Shown piece by piece: positions 1-8,486 of a stretch of DNA of 64,000 nt (the first letter of the stretch is position 1; every line of letters begins with the position of its first letter). The stretch lies in contig NZ_QGGP01000001.1 of NCBI RefSeq assembly GCF_003148645.1, positions 744,001 through 808,000 of the forward strand, written 5' to 3'. The notes under the pieces were generated by a model, which had not been told where the DNA came from, searched no databases, and worked only from the letters and a program-made list of their open reading frames with translations. Origin of the DNA: Xanthomarina spongicola. Its GTDB lineage: Bacteria; Bacteroidota; Bacteroidia; Flavobacteriales; Flavobacteriaceae. The position numbers and the translations under genes are program-made.

Positions 1-390
1 ATTCAACTCATTTTCTATAAATAGTATCAAATTATCTGCTTTTCCACCAGATGCATTAGGAACTGTCCAAGAATTTCTGTTTTTATTAGAAAAAGTAATA
101 CCAATAACTATTGCATTAGGCATCCATTGCAGTGTACTTAAATAGTCAATAGCATATAGATTGTATTTATAGTTGTTGGATAACTGTCTATCAAGTAAAT
201 ATATAATAGGATATTCTTTACCTGTTTGATTTTTTAGTTCTTTAGGCAAGGTTATTTCCAGACTTACAGAGTCATTTAATGCTTGCGAATACAAACTTGT
301 TTCTATTGGTTTTTCGTAGGAGGAGAATTCTTGAGCCTTTGTTGAGCATGTAACAATCAGCAGTAAAAAAAATATGCAATACGTCCTCAT
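1..390 (-). CDS. Putative alpha/beta-hydrolase esterase (3' end outside window)
   Basis: The N-terminal 130 residues of a secreted protein are present; the gene runs off the left edge. It starts with ATG at 390 and a signal peptide (hydrophobic run FFLLLIVT, likely cleavage after STKA). The mature part reads as the first beta strands of the esterase D / enterochelin-esterase-like family: a phrase PIIYLLD, then WMPNAIVIGI, then a loop of the kind NRNSW. The catalytic Ser/His would lie beyond the edge. It probably hydrolyses an ester or peptide-like substrate in the periplasm, but the substrate cannot be told. Family call is inferred from the fold-typical opening only. Confidence 0.6.
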   Translation of the reverse strand, partial: MRTYCIFFLLLIVTCSTKAQEFSSYEKPIETSLYSQALNDSVSLEITLPKELKNQTGKEYPIIYLLDRQLSNNYKYNLYAIDYLSTLQWMPNAIVIGITFSNKNRNSWTVPNASGGKADNLILFIENELN

Positions 391-443
391 TTATCGTTTT
401 TATAATATTTTGTCTTCAATAAATTATATACAATCAATGCAAG

Positions 444-463
444 ATATACACTCGTGTGTATAT
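444..463. repeat. Perfect 8-4-8 inverted repeat (ATATACAC-tcgt-GTGTATAT)
   Basis: A perfect palindrome in the 110 bp between the esterase start and the end of the next leftward gene. There is no T-run after it on the minus strand, so it is not a standard terminator. It could be an operator for the esterase gene 54 bp away, or a 3' stem of the upstream transcript. Confidence 0.5.
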
Positions 464-500
464 TCTTAATGCATATACCTACAAATCTAAAAGTTTTTAC

Positions 501-1598
501 CTAATCTTTAATTATATTTCTTTCCAATTCCAATATTTCAAGCTTTAACCAATTAAAATCACCTTCTTTTAATTTCCAACTTACTGAGCTTTTATTTGGA
601 ATTTTAATATTGTTAAAGGTTTTGTAAGAAGTCATCTTTACATGCCAAGTCTCAAGTTTAGAATTTGTATTGCCACCATAAAATCGTTTGGCTTCAAAGG
701 AAATAATATGGCCTTCTTTAGAGAATTTGAATATTCCTGATACGCTTTCGCCATTGACTGTTAACGTCGCTTTTGCTGAAGTTTTATCTAAAGTTTCCCA
801 AACAATATAATTGTTTAAAGCAGCTGATGGAAACCAGCATATTTCAGCTAAAAACCGTATCATTGCTCCAGAATTTATTTGTGGGTTTTCAGCATCATTC
901 ACTACTGGAATTAAAGCTCCTAGTTTAATAAGCATACTACCTTGTTCTAGGTATAGCTTGTCTCTACCATATAAAGAAATAAATGGCATGGCTTCAACTT
1001 GAGTATTCCAGACAAAAGCTGGCTTTTCTACATTAAATATTTGTGTGGCAGTAAAAGGCATCCATTTGTTTTCTGGTTTAGTCCTCATCTTCCCAATTTG
1101 TTTTAACCGAATGCTTTGACTTATTTCTTTTCCAATTACTCCAGAATTTCTTAACCATGTTTGAATAATTTCTGGTAAATGCAAGATGTCTTTTTCAGAA
1201 ATTATAGTATGATTTTTAGTTTGAATATGTTGTAAAACCTGTGTGGTTTCGTTTGAAACCATATTATTAAATTGATACTTGCCTAAAGAGAATATGCTAA
1301 CAACAAGAATAATAATGTTGGCTATCGTACCAAATTTAGCATATTTCCAAAATATAATAATGATTATTTGCGATATGATAACTGCTACAATAGCAATAAT
1401 AAACCAGAATTTATAAGATTTTAAATATGCCAAGAATGTTATTAAAAACAGAAGAAACGTTAGGAACCAAAGAATCCCAATTGGTTTTGAAATGCTTTGA
1501 GGTAATTGGTTTATTTCTGCTAGATTAAAGGCTTTTACAAATCCTAAAAGATGTATTAATCCATGAAACAATAATATGAAGCTATAGACATATTGCAT
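501..1598 (-). CDS. Membrane protein with four N-terminal helices and a soluble C-terminal domain (DUF6544/6920-like)
   Basis: 365 residues. Four hydrophobic segments lie in roughly residues 1-110, followed by a soluble beta-rich domain of about 250 residues containing LPEIIQTWLRNSGVIGKE, a phrase typical of a conserved bacterial domain of unknown function (DUF6544/DUF6920 as I recall it). It is the last gene of the leftward run: only 6 bp separate it from cbpM, so it is probably co-transcribed with the chaperone pair. Nothing in the sequence gives an enzymatic role. The family assignment is from memory of the LPxxxxxWLxxSG opening and would need a profile search. Confidence 0.55.
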   Translation of the reverse strand: MQYVYSFILLFHGLIHLLGFVKAFNLAEINQLPQSISKPIGILWFLTFLLFLITFLAYLKSYKFWFIIAIVAVIISQIIIIIFWKYAKFGTIANIIILVVSIFSLGKYQFNNMVSNETTQVLQHIQTKNHTIISEKDILHLPEIIQTWLRNSGVIGKEISQSIRLKQIGKMRTKPENKWMPFTATQIFNVEKPAFVWNTQVEAMPFISLYGRDKLYLEQGSMLIKLGALIPVVNDAENPQINSGAMIRFLAEICWFPSAALNNYIVWETLDKTSAKATLTVNGESVSGIFKFSKEGHIISFEAKRFYGGNTNSKLETWHVKMTSYKTFNNIKIPNKSSVSWKLKEGDFNWLKLEILELERNIIKD

Positions 1599-1604
1599 AA
1601 CATA

Positions 1605-1907
1605 TTAATTACTTTCATAAAAATCTATCTTGTTGTGAAGTCTCTTAATTTCGTCCTGTAAGGTTTCCACTTTATTAAGCAAATTAGAAATGGCATGAAT
1701 GCCTTCCAGATTAATATCCATTTCGAAATGAAACCTAATGAGTTTTTCGATGTTTTTTAATTGGGTAACACGTACACATTGGGTGTTATCTGTGGTTGTA
1801 ATTTCAATTAATTCGTATTCGTATAAGGATGTAATAAATGTTTCTGGAACCTTATAAAGCGAGCAAAACTCTTGTACTGATATTAAATTTTCTCTGTCCA
1901 TAATCAT
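1605..1907 (-). CDS. cbpM: CbpM-like chaperone modulator (MerR-type helix-turn-helix)
   Basis: 100 residues: a short MerR-like DNA-binding-fold segment (about 6-60) and a C-terminal coiled coil (about 65-97, LLNKVETLQDEIKRLHNKID). In the known CbpM family this small protein binds the J-domain of CbpA and blocks its co-chaperone activity. It directly follows the cbpA-like gene and overlaps it by 4 bp (ATGA), the classic arrangement. Start may be ATG at 1907 (MIMD...) or at 1901 (MD...); the overlap favours 1907. Confidence 0.8.
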   Translation of the reverse strand: MIMDRENLISVQEFCSLYKVPETFITSLYEYELIEITTTDNTQCVRVTQLKNIEKLIRFHFEMDINLEGIHAISNLLNKVETLQDEIKRLHNKIDFYESN

Positions 1908-2791
1908 CTTAATTTTGATAATTCGGTGAATAATTCTTTTTCCTTGTCAGTTAATTTTGTTGGTGTTTTTATGTTATATGTAATGTATAAATCGCCAAAC
2001 TGACCTTCTTTTTTATACACAGGAAAGCCTTTGCCTTTAAGCTTAACCTGAGTGCCATTTTGGGTTTCTGGTTTTACTTTCAGTTTTACTTTTCCGTTAA
2101 AAGTATCAACTGTAACATCGCCACCCAAAAGAGCTTTGTATAAATCTAAATCGACCGTTGTATACAGATTGTTTTTGTCTCTTTTAAAACTGGTATTGTT
2201 TAAAATATTGAATTTAATGTATAAATCGCCATTTGGACCATTATTGACACCTTTGCCACCATGTCCTTTAATTTTAATAACCTGACCATTCTCAATACCT
2301 GCAGGAATAGTAATCCTAATGTTTTTGTTGTTTACGGTTAATGTGCGTTTATGGCTTGCATAAACATCTTTTATATCTAGTTGTAATTCGGCATTAAAAT
2401 CCTGACCTCGAAACATGGTGCTTCTACTTCTTTGTCTAGAGGCTCCACCAAACATGGATTCGAAAAAATCTGAAAAATCACTTTCATTAAAATCACCAGA
2501 ATACTGTTGCTGTCTGCTACCTTGGTATTGTTGTTGCTGTTGTTTTGCTCTTTCAAATTCTTCGGCATGTTTCCAGTCTTTTCCGTGTTCATCGTATTTT
2601 TTTCTGTTTTCCGGATGACTTAAAACCTCATTGGCTTCGTTAATTTCCTTAAATTTTTTTTCAGCTTCTTTGTCGTTAGGGTTTAGATCTGGATGGTATT
2701 TCCTTGCTAATTTTCTATAGGCTTTCTTTATGTCTTTTTCTGTAGCATTTTTTGGAATGCCTAATATTTTATAATAATCAATGTACGACAT
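1904..2791 (-). CDS. cbpA: DnaJ-family co-chaperone, CbpA type
   Basis: 295 residues. N-terminal J-domain (residues 1-70) with the HPD tripeptide at 33-35 that stimulates DnaK ATPase. A Q/S/F/G-rich linker follows (about 75-125), then two C-terminal beta domains (about 130-290, with RITIPAGIENGQ and LKGKGFPV). The CxxCxGxG zinc finger of true DnaJ is absent, which makes this the curved-DNA-binding/CbpA class. It is followed with a 4-bp overlap by its likely modulator CbpM. The role in stress protein folding fits the neighbouring stress genes. The upstream gap to the PNPOx-like gene is 78 bp, so it may be read from the same transcript or from its own promoter. Confidence 0.88.
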   Translation of the reverse strand: MSYIDYYKILGIPKNATEKDIKKAYRKLARKYHPDLNPNDKEAEKKFKEINEANEVLSHPENRKKYDEHGKDWKHAEEFERAKQQQQQYQGSRQQQYSGDFNESDFSDFFESMFGGASRQRSRSTMFRGQDFNAELQLDIKDVYASHKRTLTVNNKNIRITIPAGIENGQVIKIKGHGGKGVNNGPNGDLYIKFNILNNTSFKRDKNNLYTTVDLDLYKALLGGDVTVDTFNGKVKLKVKPETQNGTQVKLKGKGFPVYKKEGQFGDLYITYNIKTPTKLTDKEKELFTELSKLR

Positions 2792-2869
2792 CCTAATGGT
2801 TTTTTAATTCTAATAATATCTCTATTTCAATATTTAGTTTGTCTGCTATTTATTCCATAACAATTTAAC

Positions 2870-3325
2870 TTAATGAATTCTTTTTTTTCCAGTTACTTCT
2901 TCAATTTTAATTAAGAAAACAAAAGGAATTTCATCTTTATAAATTTTGCTAGAAAAATCGCTAATACGATCTAGCTTAACCTGTTCTTGTTCTGTAATAA
3001 CGTCTTTTACACCTAATGAGAAAGCATGAAGATAGGCTTTAGCTTCGCTACCAAAATGAAGTTCAAACTGTCCATGAACCAAAACAGATTTCCAATTATT
3101 TACTGTTTCTATTTCTGCTACTTGCAAGGAAACTGTATTGTTTTTTCGCATGGCTGTTATTTTATGTCCTTCGCCAGAATAACAGATAATATGGTTCGCT
3201 TTTTCATCAAAGTAATAAGTAATTGGTACCACAAAGGGTTTGTTTTGGAAGATGTACCCTAAATGTCCAATGTAATTATTGCTAAGTATAAAGTTGCATT
3301 CTTTGGTTTCTAAATTTGCTATCAT
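2870..3325 (-). CDS. Pyridoxamine 5'-phosphate oxidase-like flavin-binding protein
   Basis: 151 residues with the split-barrel flavin-binding fold: GHLGYIFQNKPFVVPITYYF, then ICYSGEGHK, then VSLQVAEIE, NWKSVLVHGQFEL. This is the pattern of the PNPOx-like/NimA group of small FMN-binding proteins, whose members reduce nitro compounds or F420/FMN-linked substrates. The substrate cannot be read from sequence. It lies 17 bp after the flavodoxin-like membrane protein and is probably the second gene of the unit driven by the FNR-type promoter at 3870-3912. Proteins of this family often accompany universal stress proteins in low-oxygen regulons. Confidence 0.8.
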   Translation of the reverse strand: MIANLETKECNFILSNNYIGHLGYIFQNKPFVVPITYYFDEKANHIICYSGEGHKITAMRKNNTVSLQVAEIETVNNWKSVLVHGQFELHFGSEAKAYLHAFSLGVKDVITEQEQVKLDRISDFSSKIYKDEIPFVFLIKIEEVTGKKRIH

Positions 3326-3342
3326 GTTTCTGGGTTTTCTTA

Positions 3343-3846
3343 TTATAATAAATCGTCCAATTTTCTTTTAATTTGATTGCTTACCTTTTTTACATCTTCA
3401 ATATTAGATTCTCCAGTTAGAGCATCGACATTTTCCATTTTATAAGAACCGTTTCCAGATGTAGTATATATAATTATTTTGCTTTTAAGCGCTTTGTTAC
3501 TTTCTATAAATTTCTCAACCTCAATAGGAGGTTTTAAGTTTTCCCATGTATGAAATAAAAATATAGCATTAAATTTATTGGCATTAATTTTATCTAATAG
3601 TGACACATCAATAACTTTAATGTAAAGCGAATCTTTCTTGTAGTAATTTACAATATTTTCTGTTATTGCATTTTTAAATTCGCTGCCTTGGGTTGCTATT
3701 AATAATTTAGTTTGATTTGTAGGAGAATTAATTTCGTAAGAAGCAGCTTCGTCCATGGAATAAGTAACTTTATACCAAACTAGGAATAAAAAAAATAGTG
3801 TAATAATGCCAATAAAAACATATAGTATTTTCTTTTTACGTGTCAT
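3343..3846 (-). CDS. Membrane-anchored flavodoxin-like protein
   Basis: 167 residues. One N-terminal transmembrane helix (about 7-25) is followed by an alpha/beta domain that starts TKLLIATQGSEFKNAITENI, with FNAIFLFHTWENLKPP and KIIIYTTSGNG further on, an alternation like flavodoxin folds. The usual FMN phosphate loop (T/S-x-T-G-x-T) is replaced by ATQGSEF, so flavin binding is not assured. It is the first gene behind the FNR-type promoter at 3870-3912, and the leader would be only about 20 nt. Function unknown; a membrane-bound electron carrier or protoporphyrinogen-oxidase-like HemG relative are possibilities, not conclusions. Confidence 0.55.
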   Translation of the reverse strand: MTRKKKILYVFIGIITLFFLFLVWYKVTYSMDEAASYEINSPTNQTKLLIATQGSEFKNAITENIVNYYKKDSLYIKVIDVSLLDKINANKFNAIFLFHTWENLKPPIEVEKFIESNKALKSKIIIYTTSGNGSYKMENVDALTGESNIEDVKKVSNQIKRKLDDLL

Positions 3847-3869
3847 AATATTCTAATTTAGACTAACAA

Positions 3870-3912
3870 CTAACTTAATACTTATTAAAGTAAAAGCCTA
3901 TGACATAAATCA
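3870..3912 (-). promoter_or_regulatory. FNR-type promoter of the flavodoxin-like/PNPOx unit
   Basis: On the minus strand TGAT-TTAT-GTCA (3912-3901) is followed, 29.5 bp from its centre, by the -7-like box TAAGTTAG (3877-3870). The start of transcription would be near 3865 and the start codon is at 3846. The site overlaps the last codons of the metallophosphoesterase gene. The spacing is identical to three other promoters in this region. Confidence 0.65.
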
Positions 3913-3914
3913 GT

Positions 3915-5141
3915 TTAGACATTTTGTTTTTTTATTAATTCTATAAGTGTTATTTCTGGACGCATGCCTAATCTTCCAGGGAAACCAAGCCAGCCTAGAC
4001 CTCTGTTTACATAGAGACATTGCTTGTTGTTTTCGTATAATCCAGCCCAATGCTTGTATTTATATTTTATAGGACTCCATTCTTTGTTTTTTAATTTAAA
4101 AGCAGCCTGCATACCATGTGTATGCCCAGAAAGTGTTAAGGCAATGTTGGTTTGTTTTATAACTTCTTCTGGCCAATGAGTTGGATCGTGAGACAAAAGA
4201 ATTTTAAACGGAACTTCTTCAGTGCCAGATAATGCTTTTTGCAAATCTCCATATTGTTTAAAAGGTGGATTCCCCCAATTTTCAACACCAATAATGGCTA
4301 TTTTTTCATTTTTTGAAGTTATTATTTCAGATTCATTCAATAAAAGCTTAAAATTATTCTCTTTGTAAAATGTCTTAATAGCTTCAAAATTTTCTTGCTT
4401 GGCTTCTTTAGAGTCCCATTTACTATAATCGCCATAATCATGATTTCCTAAAACAGCAAACTTGCTTATGTTAGGCGAAAAATGTCTGAATGCTTTTTTC
4501 CAGCCACGTAATTCCCAAGCATAATTATTAACTAAATCACCTGTGAATACTAACAGATCTGGCTCAAGCTGATTAATTTTATTTATAGCTCGATCTAGAA
4601 TATGAAATTGATGATTGAAACTTCCTAAGTGTAAATCGGAAATTTGAACAATTTTCAAACCATGAAACCCTTCAGGTAAATGATTAAAAGGGAGTTTTAC
4701 ATGATGTACTTTAAAATTGTATCTAGCTTTAAAAATACCATAAACAATTACGAAAAAGGGTAGAAATCCAGCAAATAACCCAATAAGAGGAATGACTAAA
4801 AGCGATTCTTTTTCGGAAAACACATAATTGGTAAAAAAGAAAATAGCCGTAACAACTATAAAAATTATTTTAGGAATAAAGGATGATATGGTCAAACCAT
4901 ATAAAGATGAGATAAGTAATTGTTTTCTTCTAGGTTGTATGTGGTCTAATCTTATTTTCAGGGTAATTATGGCTACTATTAATCCAATAGTAAAAAACCA
5001 AAAAAGTATATGAATGGCACTCCTTAAAAAGGAGAAGGAAATAAGATTTGTAATTGACTTTAACCAATGATATGCTAAAAAATCGACAGTAAAAATAACT
5101 AAACACAAAAGGAATATGGTAAAAAGTGAATAGCTTTTCAT
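3915..5141 (-). CDS. Membrane metallophosphoesterase (YkuE/YaeI-like)
   Basis: 408 residues. Four transmembrane helices cover about 1-140, then a calcineurin-like phosphoesterase domain. All metal-binding motifs are present in order: DLHLG (D169, H171), GDLVNN, GNHDYGDY, LSHDP and GHTHGMQ. Relatives of this arrangement include enzymes that cleave UDP-diacylglucosamine or other phosphodiesters at the membrane; the substrate here is not known. It is 17 bp downstream of the MscS-type channel gene, so the two are likely co-transcribed from the promoter at 6505-6547. Confidence 0.82.
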   Translation of the reverse strand: MKSYSLFTIFLLCLVIFTVDFLAYHWLKSITNLISFSFLRSAIHILFWFFTIGLIVAIITLKIRLDHIQPRRKQLLISSLYGLTISSFIPKIIFIVVTAIFFFTNYVFSEKESLLVIPLIGLFAGFLPFFVIVYGIFKARYNFKVHHVKLPFNHLPEGFHGLKIVQISDLHLGSFNHQFHILDRAINKINQLEPDLLVFTGDLVNNYAWELRGWKKAFRHFSPNISKFAVLGNHDYGDYSKWDSKEAKQENFEAIKTFYKENNFKLLLNESEIITSKNEKIAIIGVENWGNPPFKQYGDLQKALSGTEEVPFKILLSHDPTHWPEEVIKQTNIALTLSGHTHGMQAAFKLKNKEWSPIKYKYKHWAGLYENNKQCLYVNRGLGWLGFPGRLGMRPEITLIELIKKQNV

Positions 5142-5158
5142 AATCTATTTTATATATT

Positions 5159-6058
5159 TTACTTATTAATATCGACTTTAATTTCTGGTATTTTAACAAG
5201 TTCTATGGTGGTTGATGCAAATAAAACTTTGCCATTTGTACCCTCAAAAGCTTTTAGAATTGAGTTGTGTAATTCGTTTTTTGTAAACCTTCGTTTTTTG
5301 TAATCTACAATAAATCTTAAATTAAATTGAATCCAATTATCTGTTAACGTAATAGCAAGTGTTGGATCTATTTGCGCATCTTCAATATAATATTTGTTTA
5401 CTATTTCTTTCCATTGTGTTTTAGAACTTGCTGTATGTTCAGCCAATGCTTTAGACGCAATATCAATGACTAAAGATTTTGCCAATTCTATATCTGAGCC
5501 ATATTTTATAGGTAAATTAATTTCGTCCCAAATAAATGGAAAGTCTTGAGAGTAGTTGTATATGGCTCCTTTAAACACAAAGGCATTGCTCAATTTTACT
5601 ATTCTTCCACTGTAATTATCGCTAGAAACCCATTGGCCAATTTCCATCATAGTTGTATAAATACTGCCAACATCTATAACATCTCCTTTAATGCCATTAA
5701 TTTCAATTCTATCTCCAGGCTTATATACCTTAACAACAAATATGTAAACAGATCCTGCAATACTTAAAAATAATTCTTGAAGAGTAAAGGCAACACCTGC
5801 AGAAAAAAGACCAATAGCTAATGTAAAGTCTTTTATGTTTCCTGTAAAATAAGATATAGATAAAATAATTAACAAGGTGTATCCAATAAATTCTATCCCT
5901 TTTTGCGATTTATATCGTGCTGAAGTGTCTGGAATGTTTTTTCTTAAAAAGCGTCTTAGAAATTGGATAACTAAAAGGACAAAAATTACAATTAAAGCAA
6001 ATTTAGCGATACTGTAAATGGTAGGATTTTCTAAAATCCAGTTTTTAATTTGATCCAT
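5159..6058 (-). CDS. Mechanosensitive ion channel, MscS family
   Basis: 299 residues with three hydrophobic segments in about 13-110, then the MscS beta domain: PGDRIEINGIKGDVIDVGSIYTTM, which includes the PGD and G-x-V-x-D/E-I hallmarks. The C-terminal region is soluble. The protein would open under membrane tension and release solutes on osmotic downshock. A loop (IGQWVSSDNYSGRIVKLSNAFV) replaces the shorter PN-x-x-V segment of E. coli MscS. It is the second gene of the leftward operon, 10 bp after the TerB-like gene and 17 bp before the metallophosphoesterase. Confidence 0.88.
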   Translation of the reverse strand: MDQIKNWILENPTIYSIAKFALIVIFVLLVIQFLRRFLRKNIPDTSARYKSQKGIEFIGYTLLIILSISYFTGNIKDFTLAIGLFSAGVAFTLQELFLSIAGSVYIFVVKVYKPGDRIEINGIKGDVIDVGSIYTTMMEIGQWVSSDNYSGRIVKLSNAFVFKGAIYNYSQDFPFIWDEINLPIKYGSDIELAKSLVIDIASKALAEHTASSKTQWKEIVNKYYIEDAQIDPTLAITLTDNWIQFNLRFIVDYKKRRFTKNELHNSILKAFEGTNGKVLFASTTIELVKIPEIKVDINK

Positions 6059-6068
6059 ATTTATTGAA

Positions 6069-6470
6069 TTATATTTTCTTTAATTCTATATCTAACTTTG
6101 CTAACATAATAAGTTCAGACTTGTTTTTTCCTGAAAAACTATTTGCAATAGCATGAGCTGTTTTAATAATTAAATTTTTAATGGGTTCTGTAAAAAAATG
6201 CTTTTGTTCGTTTTTGAAATCTATAAAATCTTTAAAACATGCTTCTGCATTTAATTGACCTTGATTATTAAGCCAATCGAAAACAAATTCAATTTGGTAA
6301 GCCGCATCTGTGTTAAAATTGTCTTCTGTATCATCTACAGGAAGCCATTTGCTTTTTACAATCTCATGTAATTTTAGTATTTCAGCTTCTCTAACATCAT
6401 TATCTGCTGCAGCAATAGCATAAAATAATTTGCCTAATTTTTGATAAAAATGCATGTTGAGGTTTTTCAT
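6069..6470 (-). CDS. TerB-like helical protein
   Basis: 133 residues, all predicted helical. The opening FYAIAAADNDVREAEILKLHEIV resembles the DxxxxxEE metal-binding helices of the TerB/DUF533 fold. TerB-fold proteins are linked to tellurite and other envelope stress, but no activity is established for this branch. It is the first gene of the leftward operon (TerB-like, MscS, metallophosphoesterase) and is divergent from the universal stress operon. A likely promoter with an FNR-type site lies 35-77 bp upstream. Confidence 0.6.
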   Translation of the reverse strand: MKNLNMHFYQKLGKLFYAIAAADNDVREAEILKLHEIVKSKWLPVDDTEDNFNTDAAYQIEFVFDWLNNQGQLNAEACFKDFIDFKNEQKHFFTEPIKNLIIKTAHAIANSFSGKNKSELIMLAKLDIELKKI

Positions 6471-6504
6471 CTTTTTTTATATTATTTAATATTAATCTAT
6501 TCAA

Positions 6505-6547
6505 TTAAGGTACGAATAGAAAAGGAGGTATAAAATGATAAAAATCA
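6505..6547 (-). promoter_or_regulatory. FNR-type promoter of the TerB-like/MscS/phosphoesterase operon
   Basis: The perfect palindrome AATGATAAAAATCATT (core TGAT-AAAA-ATCA at 6536-6547) has its centre 29.5 bp from the minus-strand box TACCTTAA (6512-6505). Transcription would start near 6500, 30 nt before the ATG at 6470. The site lies in the divergent spacer shared with the stress operon. Confidence 0.6.
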
Positions 6548-6642
6548 TTAAATCAATTAATTAGTGCATTTAATATTCTTATAGAATGCATGTTTGCATA
6601 TTAAAAAAAGTATATTTATTAATCTATAAAACTTTGTGAATC

Positions 6643-6685
6643 TGACATTTATCATAGTTTGTTATGAGTTTAACAATTAACTTTA
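6643..6685 (+). promoter_or_regulatory. FNR-type promoter of the universal stress operon
   Basis: TGAC-ATTT-ATCA (6643-6654) with its centre 29.5 bp before the box TAACTTTA (6678-6685). A start near 6690 gives a leader of about 20 nt to the ATG at 6711. This equals the class II (-41.5) geometry known for FNR/CRP activators. A second symmetric element, ATGCA-TGTT-TGCAT, lies at 6586-6599. Confidence 0.65.
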
Positions 6686-6710
6686 AGAATAATGAAATAA
6701 ACTTACAATT

Positions 6711-7559
6711 ATGAGAAAAATATTAATTCCTACAGATTTTTCAGATAATGCCTTAAATGCTATAAAGTATGCATTAGAGCTTTTTAAATATGAGATTAGC
6801 GAATTTTATATCATGCATGCTTATCAAGATGAAATATATGCAGATGAAGCTTTAATAAGTAGAGATAAACTAGATAAAGTAACTAAAAGTGTTAATAATG
6901 CTTCAGTTAAAAAACTAGAAACAATACTTAAACAGATTAAAGAGATTTCTCCAAACCCTAGACATAAACATTTTATTATTTCTTCAAATAGTATTCTTGT
7001 AGACGAAGCAGATAGAATAGTTGATAAAGAGAATATAGATATTATTGTTATGGGTACTCGTGGAGAAACAAACGATAGAAAAATAACTTTTGGTAGCCAT
7101 ACATTGCAAGTTTTAAAATATGTACAATGTCCTGTTTTGGCTATTCCAGAGAATTATAAATATACACAGCCTAAACATATTATGTTTCCTACTAATTACT
7201 TGATTCCTTATAAAAGAAGAGAACTTAAGTTATTGTGCGAGATGGCTATGCCTTTTAGAGGAGAAATAGATATGGTATATATCTCTAAAAGCGACAAGCT
7301 TTCAATGAGACAAGAAGACAATAAAGCCTTTGTTAAAAACGAATTGTGTAAAAATCAAATAAATTTTATTACAATTAAAAATAAAGATATTACAAAAACC
7401 ATTTTTAATTATATCGAATCAAAAAAGATAGATATGCTAGTTATGGTTAACACTAGACATTCGTTTCTAGAGAACATTTTGTTTCAATCTACCATATCTA
7501 AACTTAGTTTACATATAGAAATTCCATTTTTGGCTTTGCAGAATATAAAACGAATTTGA
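6711..7559 (+). CDS. Tandem universal stress protein
   Basis: 282 residues made of two UspA-like domains (about 1-148 and 150-282). The first ends with the ATP-binding signature G-xx-G-x9-G-S (GTRGETNDRKITFGS), so it should bind ATP. The second lacks that motif. The opening KILIPTDFSDNALNAIKYAL is typical of Bacteroidota Usp proteins. The protein is cytoplasmic and probably supports survival in growth-limiting or oxygen-limiting conditions. It is the first of a five-gene rightward operon and its paralogue follows after 21 bp. Confidence 0.9.
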   Translation: MRKILIPTDFSDNALNAIKYALELFKYEISEFYIMHAYQDEIYADEALISRDKLDKVTKSVNNASVKKLETILKQIKEISPNPRHKHFIISSNSILVDEADRIVDKENIDIIVMGTRGETNDRKITFGSHTLQVLKYVQCPVLAIPENYKYTQPKHIMFPTNYLIPYKRRELKLLCEMAMPFRGEIDMVYISKSDKLSMRQEDNKAFVKNELCKNQINFITIKNKDITKTIFNYIESKKIDMLVMVNTRHSFLENILFQSTISKLSLHIEIPFLALQNIKRI

Positions 7560-7580
7560 TAATACTTAAAATTTTAAATC

Positions 7581-8441
7581 ATGAAAAAAATATTATTACC
7601 AACAGACTTTTCTGATAATTCTTGGAATGCAATAAAATATGCGCTTCAATTATTTAAAGAAGAAACTTGTACGTTTTATTTATTAAACACGTATACTCCA
7701 ATTGTTTATCATGTAGAATATGTTATGGTAAGTCCTTCGCAATTTGGACTTGCAGATGCCATTAGAGAATCGTCCATAAAAGGTTTAGATACTATAGAAA
7801 AACAAATAAAAGAAACTTTTAATAATCCCAAACACAGCTTTAAAAAGAGAGCTTCATTTAACACATTGATTCTTGAAATTAAAGAGTTAGTTGAAGAAAA
7901 AGGAATAGATTATGTAATTATGGGAACTAAAGGTGCCACAGGAGCAAAAGAAGTATTATTTGGTTCAAATACAGTACAAGTGTTTAAGCATGTAAAATGT
8001 CCAGTTTTGGCTGTTCCAGACGAATTCGAGTTTGAAGCGCCTAAAGATATTTTATTCCCAACAGATTATGAAATTAATTACCAAGACAAGCAAATAAAAC
8101 CTATAGTTGAAATTGCGAAACTGTTTACTTCAAGAATCAATGTGTTACATGTATCTTATGGAACAGATTTATTAGATGAACAAGAACAAAATAAGGCTAA
8201 ATTAGAAACTTATTTTAAAAAAGTAGCCCATTTATTTCATGAAGTTAGTAAACAAGATATAACAGATGCTATTACCAATTTTCAACAAAAAGCACGTATT
8301 AATTTATTGATAATGATAAATAATAAGCATTCTTTTTTCGAAAACTTATTTTTTAAATCGACCATTAATCAAATTGGTTTTCATCTAAAAATTCCTTTTC
8401 TGGTTATTCCTTCAGATAAAAAGAATAAAATAGAGATTTAG
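7581..8441 (+). CDS. Tandem universal stress protein
   Basis: 286 residues, again two Usp domains. The first carries GTKGATGAKEVLFGS, which matches the ATP-binding Usp signature. The second half is degenerate, ending FHLKIPFLVIPS. It is similar to both the preceding gene and the leftward Usp gene at 11180-12022, so the three look like local duplicates. The spacing of 21 bp and a shared promoter indicate co-expression with the first Usp gene. Confidence 0.9.
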   Translation: MKKILLPTDFSDNSWNAIKYALQLFKEETCTFYLLNTYTPIVYHVEYVMVSPSQFGLADAIRESSIKGLDTIEKQIKETFNNPKHSFKKRASFNTLILEIKELVEEKGIDYVIMGTKGATGAKEVLFGSNTVQVFKHVKCPVLAVPDEFEFEAPKDILFPTDYEINYQDKQIKPIVEIAKLFTSRINVLHVSYGTDLLDEQEQNKAKLETYFKKVAHLFHEVSKQDITDAITNFQQKARINLLIMINNKHSFFENLFFKSTINQIGFHLKIPFLVIPSDKKNKIEI

Positions 8442-8486
8442 TATTAATAATTGCTTTTGTATTTAGGTCATTTTTAAATTTAATTT